This document shows positions 1 through 7,213 of a stretch of 36,694 bases of DNA, one piece after another; the first letter of the stretch is position 1, and each line of letters opens with the position of its first letter. Source of the DNA: Bacillota bacterium (GTDB taxonomy: Bacteria; Bacillota; UBA994); assembly GCA_009773495.1 (NCBI GenBank), contig WSXW01000025.1, positions 1 to 36,694 on the forward strand, written 5' to 3'. The notes beneath the pieces are model-generated. The model had not been told where the DNA came from. It did no database searches and saw only the letters and a program-made list of their open reading frames with translations. Both the position numbers and the translations under genes were made by a program.

Positions 1-2
1 CC

Positions 3-1283
3 TATAATATTAGTGACAAAGAGGACATTAAGTTGGTGCGCGAGGTAGAACTAGAAGGTTACCTAGTTACCAGTCGCAAGGTAGGATCCCATGTGTACTT
101 GCTTGCCAACAAAGATATGGGTTACTTTGTTAGGCCTAGGGTTCCTTTGTTTAGAGACAGCAATATCGGAGAAGATTATGTTGAGATTGGCTACAACGCC
201 ATTCAATACTTCCCTGAGCGTTCGCATCCGAATTATCTACTCATAGCTGCCTTTGACCTTAACGATATCGGTGGCGGTACAGTAGTAGATGCCTTTATTG
301 GGGCTAGCGAGAATGTCTATATGTCACACGACAGCCTATATATAGCGGTTGGTAGATACAATAACACCACCTCGGTGTACAAATTCGAAGTAGATGGAGT
401 TGATGTAGACTATGTGGCGAAAGGCGAAGTACCAGGTAATATTCTTAATCAGTTCTCTATGGATGAGCATAAAGGGCATTTCCGCATAGCCACGACTAAT
501 TGGAACAATAGCGGTACAACTAATAATGTATATATTCTAGACTCTGCCATGAAGCTCTCTGGTAAGATCGAAGATATCGCTCCCGGTGAGCGGATATACT
601 CCGCACGTTTCATGGGAGATAAGGGATACTTGGTCACCTTCGAGATGGTTGATCCTCTCTTTGTAATAGATCTGAGTAATCCGCAAAAACCAGAGATCTT
701 AGGAGCTCTGAAGATACCTGGGTTCAGTAACTACTTGCATCCACTAGATGAAAATCACCTCTTAGGTATCGGTAAGGACACCGACGTGATGGATCGTAAG
801 GACCACACGGGCAAGGTTGTGGGGCAGTTTGTAATAGAAAAGGGTATGAAGCTCGCCATCTTTGACGTCAGCGATGTGAATAATCCTAAAGAAAAGTATT
901 CTGAGATTATTGGCGGCAGGGGTACCCACTCCGAAGTTCTCTATAACCATAAGGCTTTGCTCTTCAACACCCAGAGCGGTACGCTTGCCTTCCCAGTTAC
1001 TATATACGAATCAGGAACGGAGACGAACTGGGGCGCATTTGAGTTCCAAGGCGCGATTGTGTACAAAGTAAGCTTAACCGAAGGATTTGACCTTGAAGGG
1101 AAGATTACGCACATTACGAGCGAAGAGTATAGTAAGATGGGCAATAACTACTACGATGGTAGCAGCGAAATAAAGAGAGCACTCTACATTGGTAATAATT
1201 TTTACGCAATATCCGATAGGGCTATTTCAGCTCATAATATGACAAACTTCAAAGAGGTTAACAGACTTATTCTCAGCAAATAG
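3..1283 (+). CDS. Secreted beta-propeller domain protein, C-terminal part (5' end outside window)
   Basis: The reading frame is open from the first bases of the window, so the start codon lies upstream. The first visible residues, YNISDKEDIKLVREVELEGY, already belong to a propeller blade. The sequence matches the style of the Beta_propel family (PF09826/COG4880, distantly WD40-like): repeated blades ending in D-(I/V)-S-(N/D)-x-x-x-P units such as VIDLSNPQKPEILG and IFDVSDVNNPKEKY, and a late GRGTHSEVLYNHKALLF segment. Family members are usually exported and carry an N-terminal signal and often a copper-amine-oxidase-like domain; that part cannot be seen here. The biochemical role of the family is unknown. 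The gene ends at a long hairpin and converges on the zinc-ribbon gene. The family call is fairly sure; the function is not. Confidence 0.8.
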   Translation, partial: YNISDKEDIKLVREVELEGYLVTSRKVGSHVYLLANKDMGYFVRPRVPLFRDSNIGEDYVEIGYNAIQYFPERSHPNYLLIAAFDLNDIGGGTVVDAFIGASENVYMSHDSLYIAVGRYNNTTSVYKFEVDGVDVDYVAKGEVPGNILNQFSMDEHKGHFRIATTNWNNSGTTNNVYILDSAMKLSGKIEDIAPGERIYSARFMGDKGYLVTFEMVDPLFVIDLSNPQKPEILGALKIPGFSNYLHPLDENHLLGIGKDTDVMDRKDHTGKVVGQFVIEKGMKLAIFDVSDVNNPKEKYSEIIGGRGTHSEVLYNHKALLFNTQSGTLAFPVTIYESGTETNWGAFEFQGAIVYKVSLTEGFDLEGKITHITSEEYSKMGNNYYDGSSEIKRALYIGNNFYAISDRAISAHNMTNFKEVNRLILSK

Positions 1284-1289
1284 TCTGGA

Positions 1290-1328
1290 TAACAATAGGC
1301 TGCTGGCGAAGCCAGCAGCCTATTGTTA
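1290..1328. terminator. Long perfect hairpin between convergent genes
   Basis: An 18-bp perfect inverted repeat (TAACAATAGGCTGCTGGC and its complement) with a 3-nt GAA loop starts 7 bases after the propeller stop codon. It sits between two convergent genes, so it probably ends transcription from both sides. There is no clear T-run on the plus side, so efficiency as an intrinsic terminator is uncertain. Confidence 0.7.
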
Positions 1329-1376
1329 TGTGTGATTTCTCTTTACTCTTGCGCCGTATCCTTTTAACCTCAACTA

Positions 1377-1988
1377 CTAGTGCGGAACCTGGCCCCAATC
1401 GGCGCTTCCACAGGTGATGCAGCTAGGAATTTCGTTTACGTTGATATCAATTTCCTCAATCCTACCACACTGAGTGCATTCAATCTTTTTTTTGGGTGCG
1501 GGATCAACTTCGCTGAGAGAGGACGTGGCATATTGTTGTGCCACATACTCATTGCTCACTTCTGGAGTAGGTGCAACTGCTGTGGAGAAGCCCGTCTCTG
1601 CCATATCGCTATTATACTCCGCACATTCGTCTTGATTCTCTTGTGGCTTAACTGGTGATACTTCTTCAATGGGCGGAAGCGCCATGCTAAGGCCTCCCAT
1701 CCAGGCCCAATGATGAGAGCCACACTCCGGACAATCTCCTATGTTGTAGTATAAGCCTTCTTCAAGAGCAGGTTGTTCTTGGATATGTTCTCCAGTGCAA
1801 TCCACACAGGGCTCGGTTGGCTTCTCTTCGGTCTCAAGCTCTAGGGGGAATACTTGAGCTTGCTCAACAAAAAAATGATCAATACTCATCTCTGGGGCCG
1901 GAACCACAGCGGCTCCGAACCCTGTATCTACCTCCGAAATCAGACCACATCCAACACATTTATAAGCTACGGTTTTCTTCTCTGTCAT
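1377..1988 (-). CDS. Multi-zinc-ribbon protein with internal repeat, function unknown
   Basis: The protein has 203 residues. It carries four CxxC pairs: CVGC (11-14), CVDC (61-64), CPEC (86-89) and CTQC (171-174), plus CITC (190-193), which pairs with the preceding one as a C-terminal zinc ribbon. Two segments are near repeats: TGFGAAVVPAPEMS at about 22-35 and TGFSTAVAPTPEVS at about 132-145. No signal peptide or membrane segment is visible, so it is probably cytoplasmic. The start at 1988 is chosen because AAGGTGAT lies just upstream; an in-frame codon at 2048 lies before the likely transcription start. I do not recognise a characterised family. Zinc ribbons suggest nucleic-acid or protein binding, or a rubredoxin-like metal role, but this is inference. 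Confidence 0.75.
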   Translation of the reverse strand: MTEKKTVAYKCVGCGLISEVDTGFGAAVVPAPEMSIDHFFVEQAQVFPLELETEEKPTEPCVDCTGEHIQEQPALEEGLYYNIGDCPECGSHHWAWMGGLSMALPPIEEVSPVKPQENQDECAEYNSDMAETGFSTAVAPTPEVSNEYVAQQYATSSLSEVDPAPKKKIECTQCGRIEEIDINVNEIPSCITCGSADWGQVPH

Positions 1989-2049
1989 TATTATCACCTT
2001 CCCTTTTTGATTGTAATTATAAACCATTAACATGGGAAATGCAACCATG

Positions 2050-2078
2050 ATTATAGGTTTAGCATTACAGTTTATGAG
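2050..2078 (-). promoter_or_regulatory. Promoter of the zinc-ribbon gene overlapping 10-bp repeats
   Basis: On the minus strand a perfect TATAAT (2050-2055) lies about 60 bases upstream of the zinc-ribbon start codon. The position 17 bp further upstream (2073-2078), where the -35 should lie, is poor and falls inside the first of three 10-bp direct repeats. A weak -35 next to an iterated site is typical of an activator- or repressor-controlled promoter. This is inference from spacing only. Confidence 0.45.
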
Positions 2079-2100
2079 CGTTTATGAGCGTTTATGAGCG
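2071..2100. repeat. Three exact tandem copies of TTTATGAGCG
   Basis: Three uninterrupted identical 10-bp units occupy the region just upstream of the predicted zinc-ribbon promoter. Ten bp is about one helical turn, so each unit faces the same side of the DNA. This suits cooperative protein binding, although simple slippage could also have made it. Confidence 0.9.
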
Positions 2101-2227
2101 TGGAAGTAATTTATGACTGTAGATCTATTTAGCGACGTAGTAACTTCAATACGTCTAGGTGTGGGAGTGGCGCAATAAGTTCGTCTTTGTGATCCAGGAA
2201 CTCACCTAGTTGTTATACCTTCTAATT

Positions 2228-3175
2228 CTACGTCAGTGCAGTAACGATGTCTTCTAGAGCCCTGAGCCCTGTGGCTTCGGCTACACGTGCTTTGCTCAAA
2301 GCATCACCTGCGCGCACACGGTCAGGTCTGCTTTGGTTGGGAGGGAAGGGATAAATATCTTTGACGAGGGCTAGTTCATCACGTACTTGTGTGTAGCTTT
2401 GGATAGCTTGATCTAGTGCGGGCAGAGGGTGGCCGCCAAGCCTCACCTTAGCCTCTTGCAGGAACTCCACTGCGTAGTAACGGCACTCATGCCAAACGGC
2501 CGCATTGTAAGCAAGGCCGAATACGTCTTGCTCTTCGTGGCGGACGGCTTCTATCCATAAGTCATAACCTGCGAGTCCAGCCTTGTAGTTAGGGTAAATC
2601 CAGTCAGCGGGGCTCTGCGCATGCTCTAAGGCAAACTCCAGCGCTTCTCTAATCACTATCCTGTCGTCTGCTGAGTATCCTGGCTCCACAACGTAAACCT
2701 CGAGCATACCTATTTGGGTTTCTCCCAACTCTGCCCATGGTTTAGGCCCGGCGATAGATGCACCTGTGGTTGGGCCGGAGTAATAAAAACCTGTGTTGTC
2801 ATAACCAATGATGGAGTAATATTCAGGGATATCTAGTTCCCACCCGTAACACGGAAGCCCATTCTCCACAGCAGCCTTGACGGTGTCGTAGGCTCGCAGC
2901 TTCTTAGTAGCGTAGTCTTTGTCTGACTTAGAGCCACACACACCCTGTACCGATAATCCTAGGTTATGGGCTAGATTAAGTATTCTCGGCATTCTCCAAG
3001 CAGTAGGACCGCTAGCACAGCCTGCCTTGTGTATGTTGATAATAAAGGCGTGGCCGGTACCCCCATATAGCCAACCAGGGGAGAGCGGAACGTTTAGGTA
3101 GTCTGCAGCAGCCTTGAGACAACCTAGTTGGGAAACCCAAGCTGGCTGCCACTTATAATTGTTTAGCATTGTCAT
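2228..3175 (-). CDS. BtrH_N/C39-like domain protein
   Basis: The product has about 315 residues. Its N-terminus (GCLKAAADYLNVPLSP, then WLYGGTGHAFIINIH and CASGPTAW) resembles the BtrH N-terminal/C39-peptidase-like fold, where a Cys near the N-terminus and a later His act in acyl transfer or peptidase chemistry. In BtrH itself this domain transfers an acyl group during butirosin synthesis. The C-terminal half is helical, with conserved-looking HECRYYAVEFLQEAK and TEATGLRALEDI-type segments. The start at 3175 (MTMLNNYK) is favoured by AGGAG eight bases upstream; a GTG at 3184 is less well placed. It lies downstream of a WYL-type regulator on the same strand. A second, broken copy occurs at 8376-8533. 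No antibiotic biosynthesis genes are nearby, so the substrate is unknown. Confidence 0.6.
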   Translation of the reverse strand: MTMLNNYKWQPAWVSQLGCLKAAADYLNVPLSPGWLYGGTGHAFIINIHKAGCASGPTAWRMPRILNLAHNLGLSVQGVCGSKSDKDYATKKLRAYDTVKAAVENGLPCYGWELDIPEYYSIIGYDNTGFYYSGPTTGASIAGPKPWAELGETQIGMLEVYVVEPGYSADDRIVIREALEFALEHAQSPADWIYPNYKAGLAGYDLWIEAVRHEEQDVFGLAYNAAVWHECRYYAVEFLQEAKVRLGGHPLPALDQAIQSYTQVRDELALVKDIYPFPPNQSRPDRVRAGDALSKARVAEATGLRALEDIVTALT

Positions 3176-3237
3176 AGTAACCACTCCTATCTTTTCTATA
3201 CCAATAGTGTAATGTAGGCACTACGACGTATGCTGTC

Positions 3238-3855
3238 CTAGTGAGACAGATCATGCAGAGCTTTTTCCACCATCTTGAGAAACTTAAGACGCAGCCAGTT
3301 TGGGGATACAATACTAAACTCACTTGGGCAACTGAGCAAAAAGATAAGCAGAGTTCGATAGTCAGGTGTGTGTATTCTGTAGGCACCTAAACCTAGCTCC
3401 TTTGCGTTTAGGCCTGAAAAATCTACCACACCCGGGTGGATGAGGGTGAGCGTCACGGAAAAAGAACCTGTAAGTAAGTGGGAATCGCTTGGTAACGCCA
3501 TATTCTCAGCTTCATGCTGTGAAGGAAACACTGTGAGGCGTTTAAATAATGAAGCCATGTTTTTGGCATGCTCTTCGGGAATTAACTCATACGTGCGACT
3601 TAGGCTTAAGAGGGTGGCGCTCTGCTCAGGGGTTACATGTACATTAGGCAGGGAAAAACTCTGTTCGGCGTAATAGTACCCTTTGTGGCGGTAGCAGTAA
3701 GCGAGCGGAGCACACAGAGAGTAGCGCAAATATTCGATATCCCGAGCACCCTGTCGGCTGGATAACTCAAACTCTTGGGCAAGTCGAGTCGCGTTGGGGA
3801 AGCGACCAGCTCGGACCTCAGCATCAAACCATATAAGTCTATGAAAATTGCTCAT
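3238..3855 (-). CDS. WYL-type helix-turn-helix transcriptional regulator
   Basis: The N-terminus (FHRLIWFDAEVRAGRFPNAT, then LAQEFELSSRQGARDIEYLR) is the DeoR-like winged helix seen at the head of WYL-domain regulators, which survey small ligands and bind DNA. It is followed by the typical YYYAEQSFSLPNVHVTPEQ linker and a C-terminal ligand-type region of about 120 residues. The protein has 205 residues, shorter than usual full WYL regulators (around 300), and a clear W-Y-L core is not seen, so the C-terminal domain may be a divergent or reduced form. The start at 3855 (MSNFHRL) has GTGAGG just upstream. It is transcribed towards the BtrH_N-like gene and away from an amidohydrolase fragment, and probably controls both. 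Confidence 0.65.
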   Translation of the reverse strand: MSNFHRLIWFDAEVRAGRFPNATRLAQEFELSSRQGARDIEYLRYSLCAPLAYCYRHKGYYYAEQSFSLPNVHVTPEQSATLLSLSRTYELIPEEHAKNMASLFKRLTVFPSQHEAENMALPSDSHLLTGSFSVTLTLIHPGVVDFSGLNAKELGLGAYRIHTPDYRTLLIFLLSCPSEFSIVSPNWLRLKFLKMVEKALHDLSH

Positions 3856-4169
3856 AACCTCACATCCTCTCACGACCACTATTCTCCACATTCCTTTAAC
3901 TTGCCTGCCTGTTATTAAAACCTTTAAGAAAGAAGGGAGTTAAAGACGTCGAGCGAATTGTTTAGATAGAAGAGGAGGGGCTAAACTATGCCAATCATTG
4001 ATGTACACAGTCACTTAGGGGACATTCTCTACCCCAACGGGGGAGAGTTAATATACAAGAAAAACGTGGTCATGCCAAAAATATTTGACTTTCAAGCATT
4101 TAATGAAAGGGCCTAAACAGGACTTATGGTCTAGGCTCCTTACCGTACAAGGTGCTGGGTTACTGGGCT
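3847..4169. repeat. Imperfect direct repeat, copy 1 (regulator/amidohydrolase intergenic block)
   Basis: This stretch matches 8534-8848 in the same orientation with scattered substitutions and small indels. It covers the start codon of the WYL-type regulator, the divergent intergenic region with its shared GACGTC and GCGAATTGTTTA motifs, and the first part of the amidohydrolase frame. Similarity stops at GGGCT, just before the stop codon of the glucosyltransferase gene. The two copies bracket about 4.4 kb holding the lipid genes, the group II intron and the integrase. Confidence 0.85.
3988..4116 (+). pseudogene. Amidohydrolase N-terminal fragment (copy 1)
   Basis: A good ribosome site (AGAGGAGGGG) precedes ATG and the peptide MPIIDVHSHLGDILYPNGGE, which carries the D-x-H-x-H metal motif at the start of COG2159-type TIM-barrel amidohydrolases. 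The frame stops after 42 codons. In the +1 frame, coding-like sequence continues (LNRTYGLGSLPYKVLGYWA) and is then cut at the repeat boundary near 4169, so the gene is both frameshifted and truncated. The same stop is present in copy 2 at 8667, so the frame change predates the duplication, or the short peptide is a real product. It is not expected to be an active enzyme. Confidence 0.7.
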
Positions 4170-4174
4170 ACATC

Positions 4175-5269
4175 TTAGATAGAAATGAGTTCGTGTAGCG
4201 AGTACTCGACATGGAGATTAGGTATATAATCATCCGACTGACTCTTTGAATTCTGACTCAAATTATACACATAGACAGGCAACGAATTGATGTCAGATAA
4301 ACCCACCCCATAGCCCTGCTCAATCATGTAAGAGTAGTTGTCGTCCTCCTGTCCTGGAAGTGGAGGCAGGAGTAGCATGGGTAGCCGCTTGGCGACGGCC
4401 TCTGTACAAGTGATACCACCAGGCTTGGTAATAAGTAGATCAGAGGCGTCCATGAGCATATCTATATTGTCAACAAACCCGTAGAGATGGAAGTTTGCGT
4501 GTTTTAATTTAATTGTCTCTGCAAGTCGGTCATACAGCACCCTATTCTTGCCGACCACAAATAAGACCTGTACCTGCTCTAGACATTGACTTAATGCCTG
4601 AATAAGTTCGTCCGAGAAGCCTTTACCAAGTCCTCCGCCCATGCAGAGAAGCGTAGGAATTGGCAACAAGCCTAGCTGTCGACGAGCCCCATCCTTGGGA
4701 TGTTTCCTTAGAAATTTGGCACTAATGGGGATGCCCGTTACAACCAGCTTGGCATCCTCAATACCCAAGGAGTTGATTTGCCGTTTTATAGCCTGAGAAG
4801 GTAAGAAGTAGATATCGACTTGAGGGCTTAGCCACGTAGCGTGGACCCCGTAGTCAGTGACCACAGTACATAGAAGCGCTGTGGTCTCTTCCGTTTGTTT
4901 GAGCCTAGACACAATTGCACTTGGAAAGGGATGAGTGCAGATAATGCAATCTGGCTGATATCGCCTGAGAATCGAAGCAACCTCAGCATAGATTAGGTGG
5001 TGCACAATAGTCCATAACTGCGGCCATACTCGTTGATAACGGGACTTGTGATAGAAGTAGCGCCAGATGTGAGGAGAATGCTGAATCGCCAGAAGGTAGG
5101 CACCACACATCCATTGACTCAACGTAGGCTTCAAATATCGCGTTAGCTCCAATATCTCAACCTGATAATCAGGCTCATGTTCATTAATATGCTCTTTGAT
5201 AGCGTTAGCGGCCATAGTATGTCCCATACCAAAAGGCTCAGATAAAATGAGTATGCGTTTTCGCGTCAA
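4175..5269 (-). CDS. UgtP/MGDG-synthase-like diacylglycerol glycosyltransferase
   Basis: This 364-residue GT28-type enzyme probably moves a sugar from a UDP-sugar to diacylglycerol at the inner membrane face, making glycolipids. The N-terminal MGDG-synthase domain shows GMGHTMAANAI (14-24), CTHPFP (111-116) and VTDYGVHATW (137-146). The C-terminal nucleotide-sugar domain shows LCMGGGLGKGFSD near 210 and TKPGGITCTEA followed by PPLPGQEDDN near 285-310. The start is TTG at 5269, with GAGAGGAG nine bases upstream. It lies 61 bases downstream of a phospholipase C-like gene on the same strand, with a hairpin between them. Its stop falls next to a repeat boundary, so the last residues may differ from relatives. 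Family members include UgtP and peptidoglycan MurG-like enzymes; the THP and PGG motifs favour the lipid enzyme. Confidence 0.82.
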   Translation of the reverse strand: MTRKRILILSEPFGMGHTMAANAIKEHINEHEPDYQVEILELTRYLKPTLSQWMCGAYLLAIQHSPHIWRYFYHKSRYQRVWPQLWTIVHHLIYAEVASILRRYQPDCIICTHPFPSAIVSRLKQTEETTALLCTVVTDYGVHATWLSPQVDIYFLPSQAIKRQINSLGIEDAKLVVTGIPISAKFLRKHPKDGARRQLGLLPIPTLLCMGGGLGKGFSDELIQALSQCLEQVQVLFVVGKNRVLYDRLAETIKLKHANFHLYGFVDNIDMLMDASDLLITKPGGITCTEAVAKRLPMLLLPPLPGQEDDNYSYMIEQGYGVGLSDINSLPVYVYNLSQNSKSQSDDYIPNLHVEYSLHELISI

Positions 5270-5300
5270 CTCATATTGCTCCTCTCACTTACTCCGCGAT

Positions 5301-5338
5301 CTAGCTAAAGAGAGTTGGTAGGAACTCTCTCTAGCTAG
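5301..5338 (-). terminator. Intercistronic hairpin between phospholipase and glycosyltransferase genes
   Basis: A 16-bp stem with one mismatch (CTAGCTAAAGAGAGTT against AACTCTCTCTAGCTAG, loop GGTAGG) overlaps the phospholipase stop codon. No T-run follows on the minus strand, so it may be a partial terminator or an RNA processing or stability element. Confidence 0.5.
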
Positions 5339-6092
5339 CGTCTGCAATAAAGCGCGTAAACAGTGCGATCGTGCTCTTAAGTGCTTGTGGGACTATGGCT
5401 AGAAGCACAGCATCGTAGGCAGGGACGCCTTCGCTTAATAATGAGGGAAGAAAGGCCGAGGAGAATAATGCATTATCCTTAACACTGTCTTCCAGACTAG
5501 AGACACCATCTGGACCACCTAGTGAGTCCCCTGAAAGAAATCGTTCGGCGTGTATCTCCGCATATTCTTCAAATACTCTATGCCCCAGGATAAGATGCGG
5601 TATGGTGTGAAAGGGCACACACACGTCTTGCACAAGATGTGATGATGCCCCCAGTAGAATCATTGCTTGTGATCTGTAGCCTGCTCTCCAGAGTTTGGTC
5701 GCAGAAGTGTAGTATAGAGAGCACTCTCTAGCAGCATTAGAAAAGAGCCACATTCCCTTTTCGAGCTTGGGATGATAATAGTGGTTACAGTTTTTCCAAT
5801 CCAAATCTGCCCACAACACTCCTTGGCATAACTGGCCCACGAATGGATCTAGCAAGTACAAGGCTGAATTACTACTTCTGCGAAGTTCTCCTATGGCCTG
5901 ATTAACCAAAGTAACGTGAGTCCTACCAGGACGATCTAGTTTCTGCTGCAGGAAGGAGAAAGACTTGACCATCGCTACGGCCAACGGATTGGCCGTCGTC
6001 TGCTTAGCGTTAACCATGGAAGTATAGGTCGAAGCAGGCATCATATTCACTGCCATATCCGCATATCTGATATTCGTGTACAGTAATGTCAT
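5331..6092 (-). CDS. Zinc-dependent phospholipase C family protein, possibly frameshifted in the leader
   Basis: The frame has 253 residues. It shows the spaced metal ligands of the zinc PLC/S1-P1-nuclease-like fold: H59 (RTHVTLVNQAIGEL), D96/D98 with H104 and H107 (DLDWKNCNHYYHP), H152 and D156 (SSHLVQDVCVPFHT, with H162), and H171/E175 (GHRVFEEYAE). Such enzymes cleave phospholipids to diacylglycerol and a phosphoryl head group, usually outside the membrane. No convincing signal peptide or ribosome site precedes the ATG at 6092. A strong GGAGGTGGGG with ATG at 6150 and a basic, hydrophobic leader (MIIANIKRHLTTLLILML) lie just upstream in a different frame. A one-base shift would join them, so the gene may be inactivated, or the sequence may hold an indel error. 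It lies directly upstream of the diacylglycerol glycosyltransferase gene. Confidence 0.72.
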   Translation of the reverse strand: MTLLYTNIRYADMAVNMMPASTYTSMVNAKQTTANPLAVAMVKSFSFLQQKLDRPGRTHVTLVNQAIGELRRSSNSALYLLDPFVGQLCQGVLWADLDWKNCNHYYHPKLEKGMWLFSNAARECSLYYTSATKLWRAGYRSQAMILLGASSHLVQDVCVPFHTIPHLILGHRVFEEYAEIHAERFLSGDSLGGPDGVSSLEDSVKDNALFSSAFLPSLLSEGVPAYDAVLLAIVPQALKSTIALFTRFIADAS

Positions 6093-6290
6093 TTCTGAGC
6101 ATCAGAATTAACAGCGTCGTCAGGTGCCTTTTAATATTGGCAATAATCATCTACCCCACCTCCTAATTACACTCTACAAAACCAACGTTAAGGTAGCACA
6201 AATGCTCTGTTAAGCACGTGTTAAATGAACAACTGCTGCGTTAAGCCCTGTTCTTCAATCCGACCGTCATAGAATAGACAGCATTGATAA

Positions 6291-7131
6291 ATAGAGTAGG
6301 GGACCCACTCTCGTGGCTCCCCCCTCGTTAAACCGTACGTGCCCTACTAAGGCATACGGCTTACCCATTGCGATTTCGATGCGAGTCTGCTTATGCCCTG
6401 TTGTGTGCAAAGTGCATCTTTCGAAGGCGGTCGGGAGTATAGTACTCCTAGCCTTTTTCTTTCATACGTTGCACTGCTCTGGACTTTTTCTTCTTGGCAA
6501 CTTCAGTGAGTTTCTCAAGATAACTCTGTAAGGTGAACCCAAATTGTTCCTTGTAGTAGAGCCAATAGGAAGGTATGAGACCTATCTTAACAAAGAACTC
6601 GTTGTTCCATTTAGTTTTCATGAGGTGCCCTTTCCGTTGGGAGGGGTGGTCATGAATCATGGCGACTCGTAGTCTTTGTCGGATGTACCCATCTATCGCT
6701 TTAAGCTCGTTGCCAAAGGAGTTTAGATGGCACCTGCTCTCCTGCCGGTATCTCCGGTTTTCCTGTATGGCTTTGTATATAATAACCTACCTTGCCACGT
6801 ATCACAGGTTCACTCGTTCTATCCATGCTTTTGAGTTGAGAGTCAGCGTCTTCTTGGTTTTCTCCTTTATCTTTGCCCGGAAGTCTTTTAGGCTCTCTTC
6901 TGACGGTCTGACCATGTAGTAGAGTGTGCTGTCTTTCTTCCTAGGGCGCCAGGGTTCGAAGGTAAACCCCATGAAGTTGAAGTCTTCTTTGTTAAAGTCC
7001 ACGAAACGGGTCTTTTCCATTGAAACTTCAAGTCCAAGCTCCTCAATTTTCTCTTTCGCTACCTTGGCCGCCTGTTCAATAGCTTGTGGGGTTTTCGCAA
7101 AGAGCAGGAAGTCTCCATCAAGCTCCCATCT
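6291..7131 (-). mobile_element. 5'-truncated group II intron (3' part only)
   Basis: The minus strand holds the 3' part of a bacterial group II intron: a maturase/reverse transcriptase C-terminus, then an RNA segment that folds as domain V and domain VI. Domain V (about 6330-6362) has the AAGCCGTATGC arm with the AGC triad and the complementary GCACGTACGGTTT arm. Domain VI (about 6296-6326) is a GGGGGAGCCAC/GTGGGTCCCC hairpin, and the element ends near 6291 with CTACTCTAT. Everything upstream of the polymerase active-site region, including RNA domains I-IV and the N-terminal polymerase fingers, is missing. The element cannot splice or move by itself. Confidence 0.8.
6448..7131 (-). pseudogene. 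Group II intron reverse transcriptase/maturase, truncated and frameshifted
   Basis: Read from 7131 downward: GDFLLFAKTPQAIEQAAKVA, then GLEVSMEKTRFVDF, FNFMGFTFEPW and MVRPSEESLKDFRAKIKEKT. These are the palm end and RT-7/thumb (X domain) of group II intron reverse transcriptases. After ERVNL (near 6802) the frame shifts to VIRGKVGYYIQSHTGKPE. It shifts again to FGNELKAIDGYIRQRLRVAM and the maturase tail, which ends RMKEKG with a stop at 6448. The YADD catalytic box is not intact: the visible sequence is ELDGDFLLF, and the gene is cut immediately upstream. At least two frameshifts and the missing N-terminus make it a pseudogene. Confidence 0.82.
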
Positions 7132-7213
7132 CTATTTACTTCGGATAATACTCATGCCCAAAGTAGTTATGGGAGACAAGGGAAAGTCTCACTAACTGCT
7201 CGGGGGGATATCC

